From the NCBI GenBank assembly GCA_020634755.1, contig JACKBC010000040.1, forward strand, positions 4,005 through 68,004: DNA of 64,000 nucleotides, in the 5' to 3' direction. The notes beneath the pieces are model-generated. The model did not search any database and had not been told where the DNA came from. It was given only the letters and a program-made list of their open reading frames with translations. How positions within the stretch are numbered: the first letter of the stretch is position 1; every line of letters starts with the position of its first letter. Shown here in pieces: positions 1 through 8,805 of this stretch. The position numbers and the translations under genes are program-made. This DNA comes from Caldilineaceae bacterium. GTDB lineage: Bacteria > Chloroflexota > Anaerolineae > Caldilineales > Caldilineaceae.

Positions 1-59
1 ATGCTTGAGGGACAATATTTTGACGCGCGCCGCCGCTACGCCGATGGCATAAAAAATGG

Positions 60-65
60 TATAAT
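60..65 (+). promoter_or_regulatory. Candidate -10 box upstream of the first sugar-binding protein
   Basis: A perfect TATAAT lies 70 bases before the ATG at 136. No convincing -35 hexamer sits at the usual distance; the nearest TTGACG (20-25) is too far. A clear ribosome site (GGAG at 126-129) precedes the start. Nothing recognisable is coded in bases 1-117. Confidence 0.35.
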
Positions 66-135
66 CGCTGAGAAATCCCCACAACCATCTCACAAACAAA
101 TCGACTGACCTGTACATTTGGAAAAGGAGCCATCA

Positions 136-1455
136 ATGAACAAGCAACCATTGAGTCGACGCAGCTTTCTGCGGTTGAGCGCGGTCACGGCGGCCGGCGT
201 GGCGCTGGTCGCCTGCGCGCCAGCGGCGGCGCCCTCTGGGGAGAGCGGTGGAGAGGCCGCACCTTCTGGTGAGCGCAAGGAATTGAGCATTTCCATTGTT
301 GATTATGTGGAGGAGACGCAGAAGGTGCTGGAAGATGACCTCTTTCCCAGCTTTGAAGCCGCCGCCATTGTGCCCAACTATACGGCCTGGGATCGCTACA
401 ATGAGGAGATGACCACCGCCTTTGCCGGCGGCGTCACGCCCGACCTTTTCCAGGGCGGCGCGGTCTGGGCGCCGCAGATGGCCAAGCGCGGTTGGTCGCT
501 GGCGCTGGATGATTTTATTGCCGCGGCCAGCGATGAGTGGAATTGGGCCGATTGGTTCCCGGCGCTGCAGGATGACGCCACCATCGATGGCAAGGTGGTC
601 GCCGTGCCCTATCGCTTTGATATTCGCAGCTTCTGGTATCGCCAGGATGTATTGGATGAAGTGGGCGCGGCCGGGCCACCCACCAACTGGGAAGAGCTGC
701 GCGAATTCGCCAATGCCGCCACCGTGCGCGATGGCGATACGATCACGCGCGAAGGCTTCCACTATTCCAGCCCCGGCGGCTGGCAGAATGACCTTCAGCC
801 TTACATGTACTTTATGGAAATGGCCGATGGCCAATTCCTCAGTGACGATCTCAGCACCTGCACGCTCGATTCGGATCCCTGTATTGAAGCCATGCAATAT
901 GTGCACGCGCTGATTGTGGAAGATAAAGTGCAGCCCTATCCCGGTTTTGAAAATCAAGGCGATTTGCTGCCCATTGTGGCGGGAATGGCGGGCTCCACCA
1001 TGTCGTCATCCGACCCAGAGCGCGTCGCGCAGCAGTATGCGCCCGATGAGTTTGAGCAACTGCAAGTGACTTTGCCATTGCAGCATACGGTGCAGGCGAC
1101 GCATGTGTGGGTCAACAAGTGGTTTATCTCCAGCTTGAGCAAGGAGCCGGAACTGACCTGGGATCTGCTTACGCACATGACCGGCGTGGAGAATCAGGAA
1201 AAGTACAGCGCGTCGGGTCTGTATCAGCCGCCGCGCCAGTCGTTGGAGAATGCGGCCTTTATGACCGACCGCATGAAGGTGCTCTTCCAGTCGACCACCT
1301 ATGCTCGGCCCTATCCCAAGCACTGGCGGCTCATTGAGCTGTTCCGTCCCTTTGCGCAGGAGCTGGAGCTGTGCCTCAGTGGTCAGCAGTCGCCCGAGGA
1401 TACAATGACCAAGACCTGTGCGGCCATCAACGAGATTTTGGCCGAAGACGCGTAG
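136..1455 (+). CDS. Sugar ABC transporter substrate-binding lipoprotein (CUT1, family 1)
   Basis: A 439-residue extracytoplasmic solute-binding protein that captures a sugar or oligosaccharide for the permeases just downstream. The N terminus has a twin-arginine motif (SRRSFLR), a short hydrophobic stretch and a lipobox ending LVAC, so it is probably a Tat-exported lipoprotein. The Cys is followed by a Ala/Pro/Gly/Ser-rich linker. The ATG at 136 is preferred over an upstream TTG because GGAG lies 6 bases before it and the Tat motif then starts within ten residues. Two permease genes follow in the same direction; no ATPase gene is nearby. The substrate cannot be read from the sequence; the downstream dehydratase suggests a sugar or sugar acid. 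Confidence 0.93.
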   Translation: MNKQPLSRRSFLRLSAVTAAGVALVACAPAAAPSGESGGEAAPSGERKELSISIVDYVEETQKVLEDDLFPSFEAAAIVPNYTAWDRYNEEMTTAFAGGVTPDLFQGGAVWAPQMAKRGWSLALDDFIAAASDEWNWADWFPALQDDATIDGKVVAVPYRFDIRSFWYRQDVLDEVGAAGPPTNWEELREFANAATVRDGDTITREGFHYSSPGGWQNDLQPYMYFMEMADGQFLSDDLSTCTLDSDPCIEAMQYVHALIVEDKVQPYPGFENQGDLLPIVAGMAGSTMSSSDPERVAQQYAPDEFEQLQVTLPLQHTVQATHVWVNKWFISSLSKEPELTWDLLTHMTGVENQEKYSASGLYQPPRQSLENAAFMTDRMKVLFQSTTYARPYPKHWRLIELFRPFAQELELCLSGQQSPEDTMTKTCAAINEILAEDA

Positions 1456-1565
1456 AAGCGTGAAAGAGTGACGGGGTGAAAGAGTGACAGAGTGACAAGG
1501 TGAAAGGGGGTTAGCTAGCCGCGCTCACCTCTTCACCCTTTCACCTCTTCTCCTCTTCACCTTTT
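1456..1565 (+). repeat. Low-complexity purine-rich/pyrimidine-rich spacer
   Basis: The gap between binding protein and permease holds iterations of GTGAAAGAGTGAC-like purine-rich sequence (about 1459-1512), followed by a CTCTTCACCCTTTCACC-like pyrimidine-rich part (about 1527-1565). The two halves are imperfect inverted copies and could form a long RNA hairpin within the operon. Similar spacers occur at about 24170, 33235 and 38005. Confidence 0.6.
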
Positions 1566-1586
1566 CAATAAAAAGAGGGCTCAACC

Positions 1587-2528
1587 ATGTCTACATTAAC
1601 GGCAGATTCCAGGCGCGCTGTCAATGTGGGCGCAGCGCCGTCCTTGCAAGAGCGGTGGCAGCGCTTTACGGGCAGCGAAACCTTTACGGCCTATCTCTTT
1701 TTGATGGCGCCACTGTTGATTCTGTTCGCCATTAAGATCTACCCGGTCTTTTACAACGTGTTTTTGAGCTTTACCAACTACGATCTCTTTTCCCCGCTGG
1801 AGTTTGTGGGGCTCAAAAATTACCGCGATGTGTTTGGCGCCGAGGTAAATATCAAGGCCATCCGCAACACGATTCTGTTTGCGGTGGGCGCCGTACCCAT
1901 TGGCACGACGCTGGCGCTGGTGGTGGCCGGCCTGCTCAACCAGCCCATTCGCGGGCGCATTCTCTTTCGCTTTCTCTTCTATCTGCCGGTGATCACATCG
2001 GTGGTGGTATCGGCCATGATCTGGCGCTATATTTATAGCCCGCAATTTGGCTTGCTCAACTATGCCATTGGCTTCTTTGGCATTCCGCCCCAGCAGTGGC
2101 TCAATGACCCCTCGCTGGCCATGCCCTCGCTGATCATCATCACCATTTGGGGCGCGCTGGGTGGCCACATGATTATTTTCCTGGCTGCGCTGCAAGATGT
2201 GCCCAACGAACTGCGCGAGGCCGCGGCCATTGATGGCGCCAAGGGCTGGCAGACCTATCTGTATGTGGTGGTGCCGCTGCTGCGCCCGGTGATTCTCTTT
2301 GTGGTGGTCACCTATACCATTGGCATTTTCCGCAACTTTGGGTTGATCTTTTTGTTGACGCAAGGTGGTCCCCAAAACACAACCAACACGCTGGTGTGGG
2401 AAGTCTATCAGAATGCGTTTGGCTATTTGCGCTTTGGGCGGGCGGCGGCGCTGGCTATGGTGCTGCTCTTTACCATTTTGGTGATCACGGCGCTCAACTT
2501 CCGCCTGCTGCGAGAGGAGAATACATAA
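1587..2528 (+). CDS. Sugar ABC transporter permease, MalF/UgpA type (family 1)
   Basis: A 313-residue inner-membrane permease of the CUT1 carbohydrate transporter family, with about six hydrophobic segments. The cytoplasmic EAA loop (ELREAAAIDGAKGW, about residues 210-224) contacts the shared ATPase. The ATG has a GAGGG box at 1575-1579. The gene ends on TAA, which shares one base with the ATG of the next permease, so the two are translationally coupled. With the binding protein upstream it forms a standard importer lacking its ATPase. Confidence 0.93.
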   Translation: MSTLTADSRRAVNVGAAPSLQERWQRFTGSETFTAYLFLMAPLLILFAIKIYPVFYNVFLSFTNYDLFSPLEFVGLKNYRDVFGAEVNIKAIRNTILFAVGAVPIGTTLALVVAGLLNQPIRGRILFRFLFYLPVITSVVVSAMIWRYIYSPQFGLLNYAIGFFGIPPQQWLNDPSLAMPSLIIITIWGALGGHMIIFLAALQDVPNELREAAAIDGAKGWQTYLYVVVPLLRPVILFVVVTYTIGIFRNFGLIFLLTQGGPQNTTNTLVWEVYQNAFGYLRFGRAAALAMVLLFTILVITALNFRLLREENT

Positions 2529-3430
2529 TGGCTGCTGTGGAAACCCGCAACCGGCTCATGGGGCCGCGCCTGTCAACCGGGTTGATCGCCATCTATGGGG
2601 CGCTGATTCTGGTGGCCATCGCCACCACCATGCCCTTTTTGTGGATGGTGGCCACCTCGGTCAAATATGACCCGGACATCTTCTCCTATCCGCCGCGCTG
2701 GTTGCCCACCCAGGGCTTTGATTTTGGCAACTATGTGGACGCCTATCGGGCCATTGATATGGGGCGGCTCTTTCGCAACACGGCCATTGTGACGGTGGCC
2801 GACGTGCTGGCGCAGATTCTGCTGGGCGCCATGGCGGGCTATGTCTTTGCCCGGCTCAACTTTCCGGGCAAAAAGGTGATCTTCTTTAGCCTGCTGGCCA
2901 CCATGATGGTGCCCTTTGAGGTGCTGGTGCTGCCCATCTTTCTGCTGGTGCGCGCCTTTCCGCTGGCGGGCGGCAATGATCTGCTGGGCCAGGGTGGGAC
3001 GGGGCTGCTCAACACGTACAGCGGCGTCATCTTTCCCAATCTGGTTTCAGTCTTTGGCATCTTTCTGTTTCGCCAATTTTTTGTGGCCTTCCCGCGTGAA
3101 GTTGAAGAAGCAGCCATTATTGACGGCTGCTCGCTCTCCCGCGTCTTCTGGACCATTCTGCTGCCCAATGCCAAACCGGTCATGGGCACCATGGCGCTTT
3201 TCGCTTTCCTCTGGACTTGGAACGACTTTCTGTGGCCGCTGCTGGTCATCAAAGTGGATAGCCTGAATACGCTGCAACTAGGACTCTCTTCGTTTAACCA
3301 AGAGACTGGCACGCGCTGGGCCGAACTCATGGCCGGCTCGGTCATGGTGACCATTCCGGTGATTTTGCTCTATCTTTTCTTGCAGCGCTTTTTGAACCAG
3401 GGCATTGCGACGACGGGGCTGAAGGGGTAG
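2528..3430 (+). CDS. Sugar ABC transporter permease, MalG/UgpE type (family 1)
   Basis: A 300-residue second permease of the CUT1 importer. It has six predicted membrane segments and the EAA loop (EVEEAAIIDGCSLSRVF) typical of MalG-like subunits, and ends in the usual GIATTGLKG tail. The ATG at 2528 overlaps the stop of the preceding gene by one base; an in-frame start further upstream inside the previous gene is much less likely. The three-gene unit ends here, and the ATPase must be supplied from elsewhere. Confidence 0.93.
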   Translation: MAAVETRNRLMGPRLSTGLIAIYGALILVAIATTMPFLWMVATSVKYDPDIFSYPPRWLPTQGFDFGNYVDAYRAIDMGRLFRNTAIVTVADVLAQILLGAMAGYVFARLNFPGKKVIFFSLLATMMVPFEVLVLPIFLLVRAFPLAGGNDLLGQGGTGLLNTYSGVIFPNLVSVFGIFLFRQFFVAFPREVEEAAIIDGCSLSRVFWTILLPNAKPVMGTMALFAFLWTWNDFLWPLLVIKVDSLNTLQLGLSSFNQETGTRWAELMAGSVMVTIPVILLYLFLQRFLNQGIATTGLKG

Positions 3431-3508
3431 AAAAATTCGCGCTATATCGGCATTTTATGGTACGATTGTTGTGGAACGTTTGTGCGGATTAGTGCCAAAG
3501 GATCTATT

Positions 3509-4264
3509 ATGACCACAGCAGTGTTAGAAGAAACAACTGGGGTTGAATCCCCCATTTATGTTGAAACATCTCACCTCATTACCGAGGACGACGAGCCCGT
3601 GGACAATATCTTTTCTGAAAAGCAGCAGCGTTTGCTGACCGAGCCGCTCTATACTTCATGGACTGGTCCTGGCGACGACCGGCCGTTTTTGGTGACCGCC
3701 AATGTGGGCCTCTTTATGGTCAATCAAAATCCGGCCATTGTGCCGGATGTGCTCCTGAGCCTGGATGTGGTGATGCCCGAGGATTGGTGGTCCATGGAGG
3801 GACGCTCGTACGCGGTCTGGCAGCTTGGCAAGACGCCGGATTGTGTCATAGAAATCGTCTCTAACCGCAAGGGCAATGAATTAGGCGATAAGCTAAAACG
3901 GTATGAGCAGCTGCGCGTCCCCATCTACGTAGTGTTTGACCCCGATCTGCAGATACAGGATGAGCTTGTGGCGGTATACCTGCTCAATGGTTTTGGCTAC
4001 CGTAAAGCAGACACCTGGTCCTTTCCAGAAATTGGGCTGGGCTTGACGCTGTGGGATGGTGAATTCGAGGACCGCAAAACAGAGTGGCTGCGCTGGACCG
4101 ATCTGGATGGAAATCTCATTGCCACTGGGGATGAACAGCGCGTGCGCGCCGAGCAGGAAGCTGCACGCGCCAAGCAGGAAGCTGCACGCGCCGAGCAGGA
4201 AAAGAGTCGCGCTGACCGCTTGGCCGCCCAATTACGTGCGGCCGGTATTGAACCGGAGGCCTGA
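3509..4264 (+). CDS. Uma2 family protein (DUF820, PD-(D/E)XK nuclease fold)
   Basis: A 251-residue protein with the Uma2/DUF820 restriction-endonuclease-like core. PDVLLSLDVV, PDCVIEIVSNRKGNEL and the following K-x-K-RYEQLRVPIYVVFDP match the family's acidic and lysine positions. The cellular role of this family is unsettled. The last 40 residues form a charged coiled coil built from 7-residue repeats of the RAEQEAA type, encoded by near-identical 21-bp DNA repeats at about 4143-4205. The ATG at 3509 has AAAGGA 6 bases upstream. A strong GGAGG inside its last codons serves the next gene, which starts 2 bases after the stop. Confidence 0.85.
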   Translation: MTTAVLEETTGVESPIYVETSHLITEDDEPVDNIFSEKQQRLLTEPLYTSWTGPGDDRPFLVTANVGLFMVNQNPAIVPDVLLSLDVVMPEDWWSMEGRSYAVWQLGKTPDCVIEIVSNRKGNELGDKLKRYEQLRVPIYVVFDPDLQIQDELVAVYLLNGFGYRKADTWSFPEIGLGLTLWDGEFEDRKTEWLRWTDLDGNLIATGDEQRVRAEQEAARAKQEAARAEQEKSRADRLAAQLRAAGIEPEA

Positions 4265-4266
4265 AC

Positions 4267-5454
4267 GTGCAAATCACCAACATCCGTTCGTGGACCGTCA
4301 AGATTCCGTGGGATCACAACCCCGGCGCGGGCGAAGTGCGCGACCCGGGCCAGCGGGCGTTTATCTTTGTCCAGGTTGAAACGGACGCAGGGCTTACCGG
4401 CTGGGGCGAAGTGACCACCTATCCCGGCCCGGTGGCCAACCGCGCGGTGGCGGCTTATATTGACCAAATTGGGGATTGGCTGCGCGGGGAAGATCCGCAA
4501 AATATTGAGGCCATCTGGCATAAGATTTTTCGCTCTTTTACCTATGTGGGGACGCGCGGCGCCACCACTGCCGCCATTAGCGCCATCGATATTGCGCTGT
4601 GGGATATCCGCGGCAAGGTGTTGGGCCAGCCCATCTATCAGCTGCTGGGCGGGCCGGTGCGCGACCGTATTCCCATGTACTGCCATCCGTACAACCCCAC
4701 ATCGCCGGAGCAGATTGTGCGTTCGGCGCGCGAAATTGTGGACGCCGGCTTCAAGGCGTTTAAGATGGACCCCATGATCCACAACATGCCCAGCGGCAAT
4801 GCGGGCTATCTCGATGGCGAGTTGAGTGCCGAAACAGAGGCCGAAGCCATTGATATTCTGGCGGCCGCCCGCGCCGAGGTGGGGCCGCAGATCGAAATCT
4901 TGATCGACGCCCACGGTCTCTACAACGTGCCGGCGGCGGTGCGGCTGGCCAACCGCATGGCCGAGTATAACATCCACTGGTTTGAGGAGCCAGTGCCGCC
5001 CGAAAGCTGGAAGGCGCTCAAGCAGGTTAAGGAGCAGGTGGCCACACCCATCTGTACGGGCGAGCGGCTGCATACGCGGTGGGAATTTGTGCCCATCTTT
5101 GAACAAGGACTTGCCGATTTCATTATGCCCGATGTGACCTGGACCGGCGGCATCTCTGAACTGAAGAAGATCGCCACCATGGCCGAAGCCTATTACATCC
5201 CCATTTCGCCCCACGATGCCAGCGGGCCGGTTAACGTGATGGCCGGCGCCCAGGTGATGATGACCGTACCCAACTTCTATAAGCTGGAGGTGCATCGCTA
5301 TGATCTGTCGGGCTACAATATTCTGATCGACCAGCCGCTGGATGTGCGCGAGGGCTGCGTTTATGTGTCGGAGCGTCCAGGTTTGGGATTTGAGATGAAT
5401 ATGGACACGCTGCAAAAATATGAAACCACGCCGGAAAACGCGGCCAATGTGTAG
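4267..5454 (+). CDS. Enolase-superfamily sugar-acid dehydratase, galactonate dehydratase-like
   Basis: A 395-residue member of the mandelate racemase/muconate lactonizing enzyme family. These abstract a proton alpha to a carboxylate and dehydrate aldonic acids. Visible ligands are D214 with H216 (IDAHG), E240 (WFEEP) and E266 (TGERL), and the general base H316 (SPHDASGP), a complete galactonate-dehydratase-type set. GTG start with GGAGG 7 bases upstream, located within the end of the Uma2 gene, so the two are coupled. It lies downstream of a CUT1 importer, consistent with catabolism of an imported sugar acid; the actual substrate is not decidable. Confidence 0.9.
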   Translation: MQITNIRSWTVKIPWDHNPGAGEVRDPGQRAFIFVQVETDAGLTGWGEVTTYPGPVANRAVAAYIDQIGDWLRGEDPQNIEAIWHKIFRSFTYVGTRGATTAAISAIDIALWDIRGKVLGQPIYQLLGGPVRDRIPMYCHPYNPTSPEQIVRSAREIVDAGFKAFKMDPMIHNMPSGNAGYLDGELSAETEAEAIDILAAARAEVGPQIEILIDAHGLYNVPAAVRLANRMAEYNIHWFEEPVPPESWKALKQVKEQVATPICTGERLHTRWEFVPIFEQGLADFIMPDVTWTGGISELKKIATMAEAYYIPISPHDASGPVNVMAGAQVMMTVPNFYKLEVHRYDLSGYNILIDQPLDVREGCVYVSERPGLGFEMNMDTLQKYETTPENAANV

Positions 5455-5504
5455 CCTAAACAGCAAGCTGAATCGATTACAAATCGACCTGCGTAGATAG
5501 CGTC

Positions 5505-5544
5505 AAAATAATCCCGGAATCGTTGGAGATTCCGGGATTATTTT
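5505..5544. terminator. Bidirectional intrinsic terminator between convergent genes
   Basis: A perfect 17-bp inverted repeat (5505-5521 with 5528-5544) with a 6-base loop has A-rich and T-rich ends on both sides. It lies between the dehydratase (plus) and the sulfatase (minus) and can terminate both. Confidence 0.85.
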
Positions 5545-5589
5545 TGGCGGCTATGTGCCAATCAGCGGTACCCTGCAATCTTCGTCCAT

Positions 5590-7002
5590 TCAAGCCGTCG
5601 CCGTGCGCAAGATGATGCGATCCTCCGTCCATTGATCGCGATACCAGGTACACGCTTCAAAGCGGTCGTTGAGTTCAGCCATGCGCGCTTTGAGGTGCGT
5701 GCGCAGCCTTTCCAGCGTGCCGGCGTGTTGTGTATCCTCCACCAAGTTGTGCATTTGTAGCGGATCGGCCACGTTGTCAAAAAGATATTCGCGGCCGTCG
5801 GCGCGATAAACGGCATAAGTATATTGTTTATCGCGCAGCGCCCGCCATTCGTGGCCATCTTCCCAAATGGCGGTGGCGCCCATGCCCTGTAGAAATGCCG
5901 CTGCCGGTTCTGCACCCGCTTGCCCTAGTGCGCAATGGCTCACATCCATCCCCTCGACGCCAGCTGGAATTGGCAAATTGAGCAGCCCCAGCAGCGTGGG
6001 CATGATGTCGGGCGAATTGAGGCAGACGTCGCGGTTTGTTCCTGCCGGCGCGTGGCCGGGCCAACGCAATAGAAACGGCACGCGCACCGATTCGTCATAA
6101 AAGATGTTTTTGGCGCGTCGCCCCTGGGCGCCGAACATTTCGCCGTGATCCGACGTAAAGATAAAGATGGTGTTATCGCGCAGCCCCAGCCGATCCACAG
6201 CTTCCAGCAGCCGCCCCAAATTCCAATCTAAGTTGGCCGTCATGGCGTAATAGACGCGCATCCACGCGGGCAATTGCACCCTTTCGGTGGCGGAGAGCGA
6301 TGCCCACTTGTCGCCATGCAGATCATCGGTGGGCTTGTAATTGGCGGGCAGCGCAAATTCCGCATCGGCAAACATAGCTAGATATGCGGCGGGCACATTG
6401 TCTGCATCCCAGGGATCGTGAGGCGTGCCCAGCGACAGGAACAGCGCAAAGGGCTGGTCAGATGCCGCGGCTTCGCTGAGCTTCGCAATGGCCAGGTCGG
6501 TCTGGCCGTCCGGCTCGTAGCCGGGAATCGTGATCCGCTCTGGGCCTTCGCGGTGATAGTATTGGTCCCAATAGGTGTGGTGAAAGCCATACGCGGCCCA
6601 GAAACCATCAAAGCCCAGCCGGTGTGGCCCGCGTGGCGTAAAGGCATTCTTGGGGTCATCGTGATGGCCGATCTGGTTCGCATAGAGATGCCACTTGCCG
6701 ATGTAGTATGTCTCATAGCCGCCGGCGGTCAAAACCTGCCCCAGCGCCACGTGATGCTGGGGATTGAGGCGCAGCTCGTTGATCACCATGCCGGTGCTGC
6801 TGGAGTATTTGCCGGTAAATAATGAGGCGCGATAGGGCGCGCACATGGGGTGGCTGGAAGTGGCGTTGACAAAGTTCATGCCCTCGCTCGCCAGCCGGTC
6901 CATGTGGGGCGTCAGGGCGTTGGCGTCGCCGGCAAACCCGCACGATTGATAGCGCAGCTGGTCGGCGAATATGTAGATGAGATTGGGTTGAGGGGTATTC
7001 AT
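5590..7002 (-). CDS. Sulfatase (arylsulfatase/choline-sulfatase-like), Cys type
   Basis: A 470-residue type I sulfatase hydrolysing sulfate esters. The N terminus carries the metal-binding start (PNLIYIFADQ). The formylglycine motif is C54-A-P-Y-R58, so the enzyme would need a formylglycine-generating enzyme, not seen in this window. IFTSDHGEMFG later in the chain supplies the second metal-site residues. No signal peptide is visible, which suggests cytoplasmic action on imported sulfated compounds. ATG at 7002 with a weak ribosome site; it starts 6 bases after the stop of the upstream sulfatase, so the two form an operon. Confidence 0.92.
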   Translation of the reverse strand: MNTPQPNLIYIFADQLRYQSCGFAGDANALTPHMDRLASEGMNFVNATSSHPMCAPYRASLFTGKYSSSTGMVINELRLNPQHHVALGQVLTAGGYETYYIGKWHLYANQIGHHDDPKNAFTPRGPHRLGFDGFWAAYGFHHTYWDQYYHREGPERITIPGYEPDGQTDLAIAKLSEAAASDQPFALFLSLGTPHDPWDADNVPAAYLAMFADAEFALPANYKPTDDLHGDKWASLSATERVQLPAWMRVYYAMTANLDWNLGRLLEAVDRLGLRDNTIFIFTSDHGEMFGAQGRRAKNIFYDESVRVPFLLRWPGHAPAGTNRDVCLNSPDIMPTLLGLLNLPIPAGVEGMDVSHCALGQAGAEPAAAFLQGMGATAIWEDGHEWRALRDKQYTYAVYRADGREYLFDNVADPLQMHNLVEDTQHAGTLERLRTHLKARMAELNDRFEACTWYRDQWTEDRIILRTATA

Positions 7003-7008
7003 ATGCAA

Positions 7009-8457
7009 TTACCATTGTGACTGCCGCGTGGGCAGCGGGTCTACGGTCCAGGCCATGCGGTTGCACAGGCGCAACAGCATCTCTGTTTTTACTTCTTGGT
7101 ATGTAGGGTCATTCCACAAATTGCGCGTCTCTGTGGGGTCGGCGCGCAAATCATACAGCTCGCCCGTGTTTAGGCTGTGCACCGCCACCATTTTGTGCGT
7201 GTCGGTGCGAATCATCGTGGCTTGCGCCGTGGGCTCGCGGTGCCAGGGCATGGCGTTGTAATATTCGCAATAGACATCGTCGTGATGATGGGCCAGCGAC
7301 GCTTGGCCGGTGAGAAGCGGCCAGAGCGAGCGCCCCTGTATGCCCGGTTGTGGCGGCTGTTGCGCCGCATCCAGCAGCGTTGGCGCAATGTCCATGAGTT
7401 CGACCAATGCGTTGCTGGTCTGGCCGCGCTGGCTGATGCCCGGCCCGCACACAATCAGCGGCACGCGAATCAGCGGTTCGTAAAAGTAGGGCCCTTTGAG
7501 GTAAATACCGTGGTCGCCCAGCATTTCGCCGTGGTCGGACATAAAAATCACCAGCGTATTCTCCAGTTGCCCCGTGCGTTCCAGCGCCGCCATCATGCGC
7601 CCCACCTGCACGTCGATCAGATCAATCATGGCCCAATAAGCAGCGGTGACCAGCCGGTGCTCTTCAGCGGTCATGGCGGCAAAAGGATGCAGATTGGCGT
7701 TGTTGTACGCACCCGCGTGATCCATCTGCTGATATTGGGGCTTGTCCGCCAATTCGCCCGGTACATACTGGGGGAGCGGGATTGTATCCAGCTTGGCCAA
7801 ATAGCGTTCGAGATATGCGACGGGTGGGTCAAAAGCGTGGTGGGGATCGAATATATTGACCGAGAAGAGCCAGGGCTGTGCGCGGCCAGCCTGTGCTTCC
7901 ATAAAGTTGATGGCCATCTGTGCGCACCAGGTGGTCTGGTGATGGGCGGCGGGCATGCCGGCTTTCACGTGCGCCGAACCGCGGAACGGCTCTGTTTTGT
8001 AGACAACGCCCCGTTCATGCAGCCAGTGGTGATAGGCATTTGTGGGCCAATCCGGCTGAGGATGGTGCGACCAGTGAAACTCATCATAGCCGTCGTCAAT
8101 GCGCGGTTCCGTGCCGTGGTTAACGCTGGGATGACAAGGCGCAATGTGCAGCTTGCCCGAGAGACCGCAGGTGTAACCGGCGTCGTGAAGCAGCTTGGTC
8201 ACCAACCGCTCGTCGGCGGGCATCATCTGCCCATTGGCGCGGCAGCGCGTTGTGCGCGGATAGCGCCCTGTTAAAAAGGAAGCGCGGCTGGGCGTGCAAA
8301 TGGGGCTTTGACAATAGGCGTGTTCAAAGCGCACGCCCTGTTGGGCCAGCCGGTCAATGTGGGGCGTTTGCACAAAAGAATTGCCAGCGCAGCCAAGCGT
8401 GTCGAACCGCTGCTGGTCGGTGCAGATCCAGAGAATATTGGGGCGTGGCGAACTCAT
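7009..8457 (-). CDS. Sulfatase, Cys type
   Basis: A 482-residue type I sulfatase. It has the DQQRFD metal-site motif near residue 14, the canonical C54-T-P-S-R58 formylglycine signature followed by ASFLTGRYP, and FMSDHGEMLGDHG around two thirds of the chain. No leader peptide is seen. The ATG at 8457 has AGAGGAG 8 bases upstream and is preferred over an in-frame upstream start. It is the first gene of a two-sulfatase operon and is divergent from a third sulfatase at 8806. Substrate unknown; neighbouring sugar transporters and dehydratases suggest sulfated carbohydrates. Confidence 0.93.
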   Translation of the reverse strand: MSSPRPNILWICTDQQRFDTLGCAGNSFVQTPHIDRLAQQGVRFEHAYCQSPICTPSRASFLTGRYPRTTRCRANGQMMPADERLVTKLLHDAGYTCGLSGKLHIAPCHPSVNHGTEPRIDDGYDEFHWSHHPQPDWPTNAYHHWLHERGVVYKTEPFRGSAHVKAGMPAAHHQTTWCAQMAINFMEAQAGRAQPWLFSVNIFDPHHAFDPPVAYLERYLAKLDTIPLPQYVPGELADKPQYQQMDHAGAYNNANLHPFAAMTAEEHRLVTAAYWAMIDLIDVQVGRMMAALERTGQLENTLVIFMSDHGEMLGDHGIYLKGPYFYEPLIRVPLIVCGPGISQRGQTSNALVELMDIAPTLLDAAQQPPQPGIQGRSLWPLLTGQASLAHHHDDVYCEYYNAMPWHREPTAQATMIRTDTHKMVAVHSLNTGELYDLRADPTETRNLWNDPTYQEVKTEMLLRLCNRMAWTVDPLPTRQSQW

Positions 8458-8805
8458 GCCATTATCTCCTCTATTGTTTGCGTGGGCCTTTGGGGTTTTG
8501 TGGAACATGACTGCGGCAACGCTATTAGATTGCTACAAGTCCTGCCGCAAACAGTTTATCGGTTTTTTCTAAAAATGAAAATATCCACGCGAGCTAACAC
8601 GGAAAAGTGCTCACAACCGCTTGGCATCCAGCCCCTGTGGCGGCTTTGCGCGGTCGGTTGCCGGATTCATCCGCTGCCTCTACCATGTTTGCCTTTACCA
8701 TGTTTGCCTTTGCTCTGACGTTAGCCGGGATATATTCTATCGAGACTTGGCCCGATGGTGTATAATTTAGGACGCATAGCTCGGCCTAAACAGAGAGGAG
8801 TTTAC
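8458..8805. promoter_or_regulatory. Divergent intergenic region between sulfatase operons
   Basis: About 350 non-coding bases with start regions for both directions. A perfect TATAAT at 8761-8766 is a candidate -10 for the plus-strand sulfatase, without a recognisable -35. A perfect 15-bp tandem duplication (ACCATGTTTGCCTTT, 8682-8696 and 8697-8711) lies just upstream and could be an operator or a neutral duplication. No credible gene was found. Confidence 0.45.

Noticed and set aside
133..957. Long minus-strand frame opposite the first binding-protein gene
   Set aside because: Shadow of a GC-rich gene on the other strand; its residues show no domain and the plus-strand protein is clear.
8308..8718. 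Plus-strand frame of 136 codons overlapping the sulfatase start region
   Set aside because: It overlaps the coding start of the minus-strand sulfatase and includes the tandem 15-bp repeat; not protein-like.
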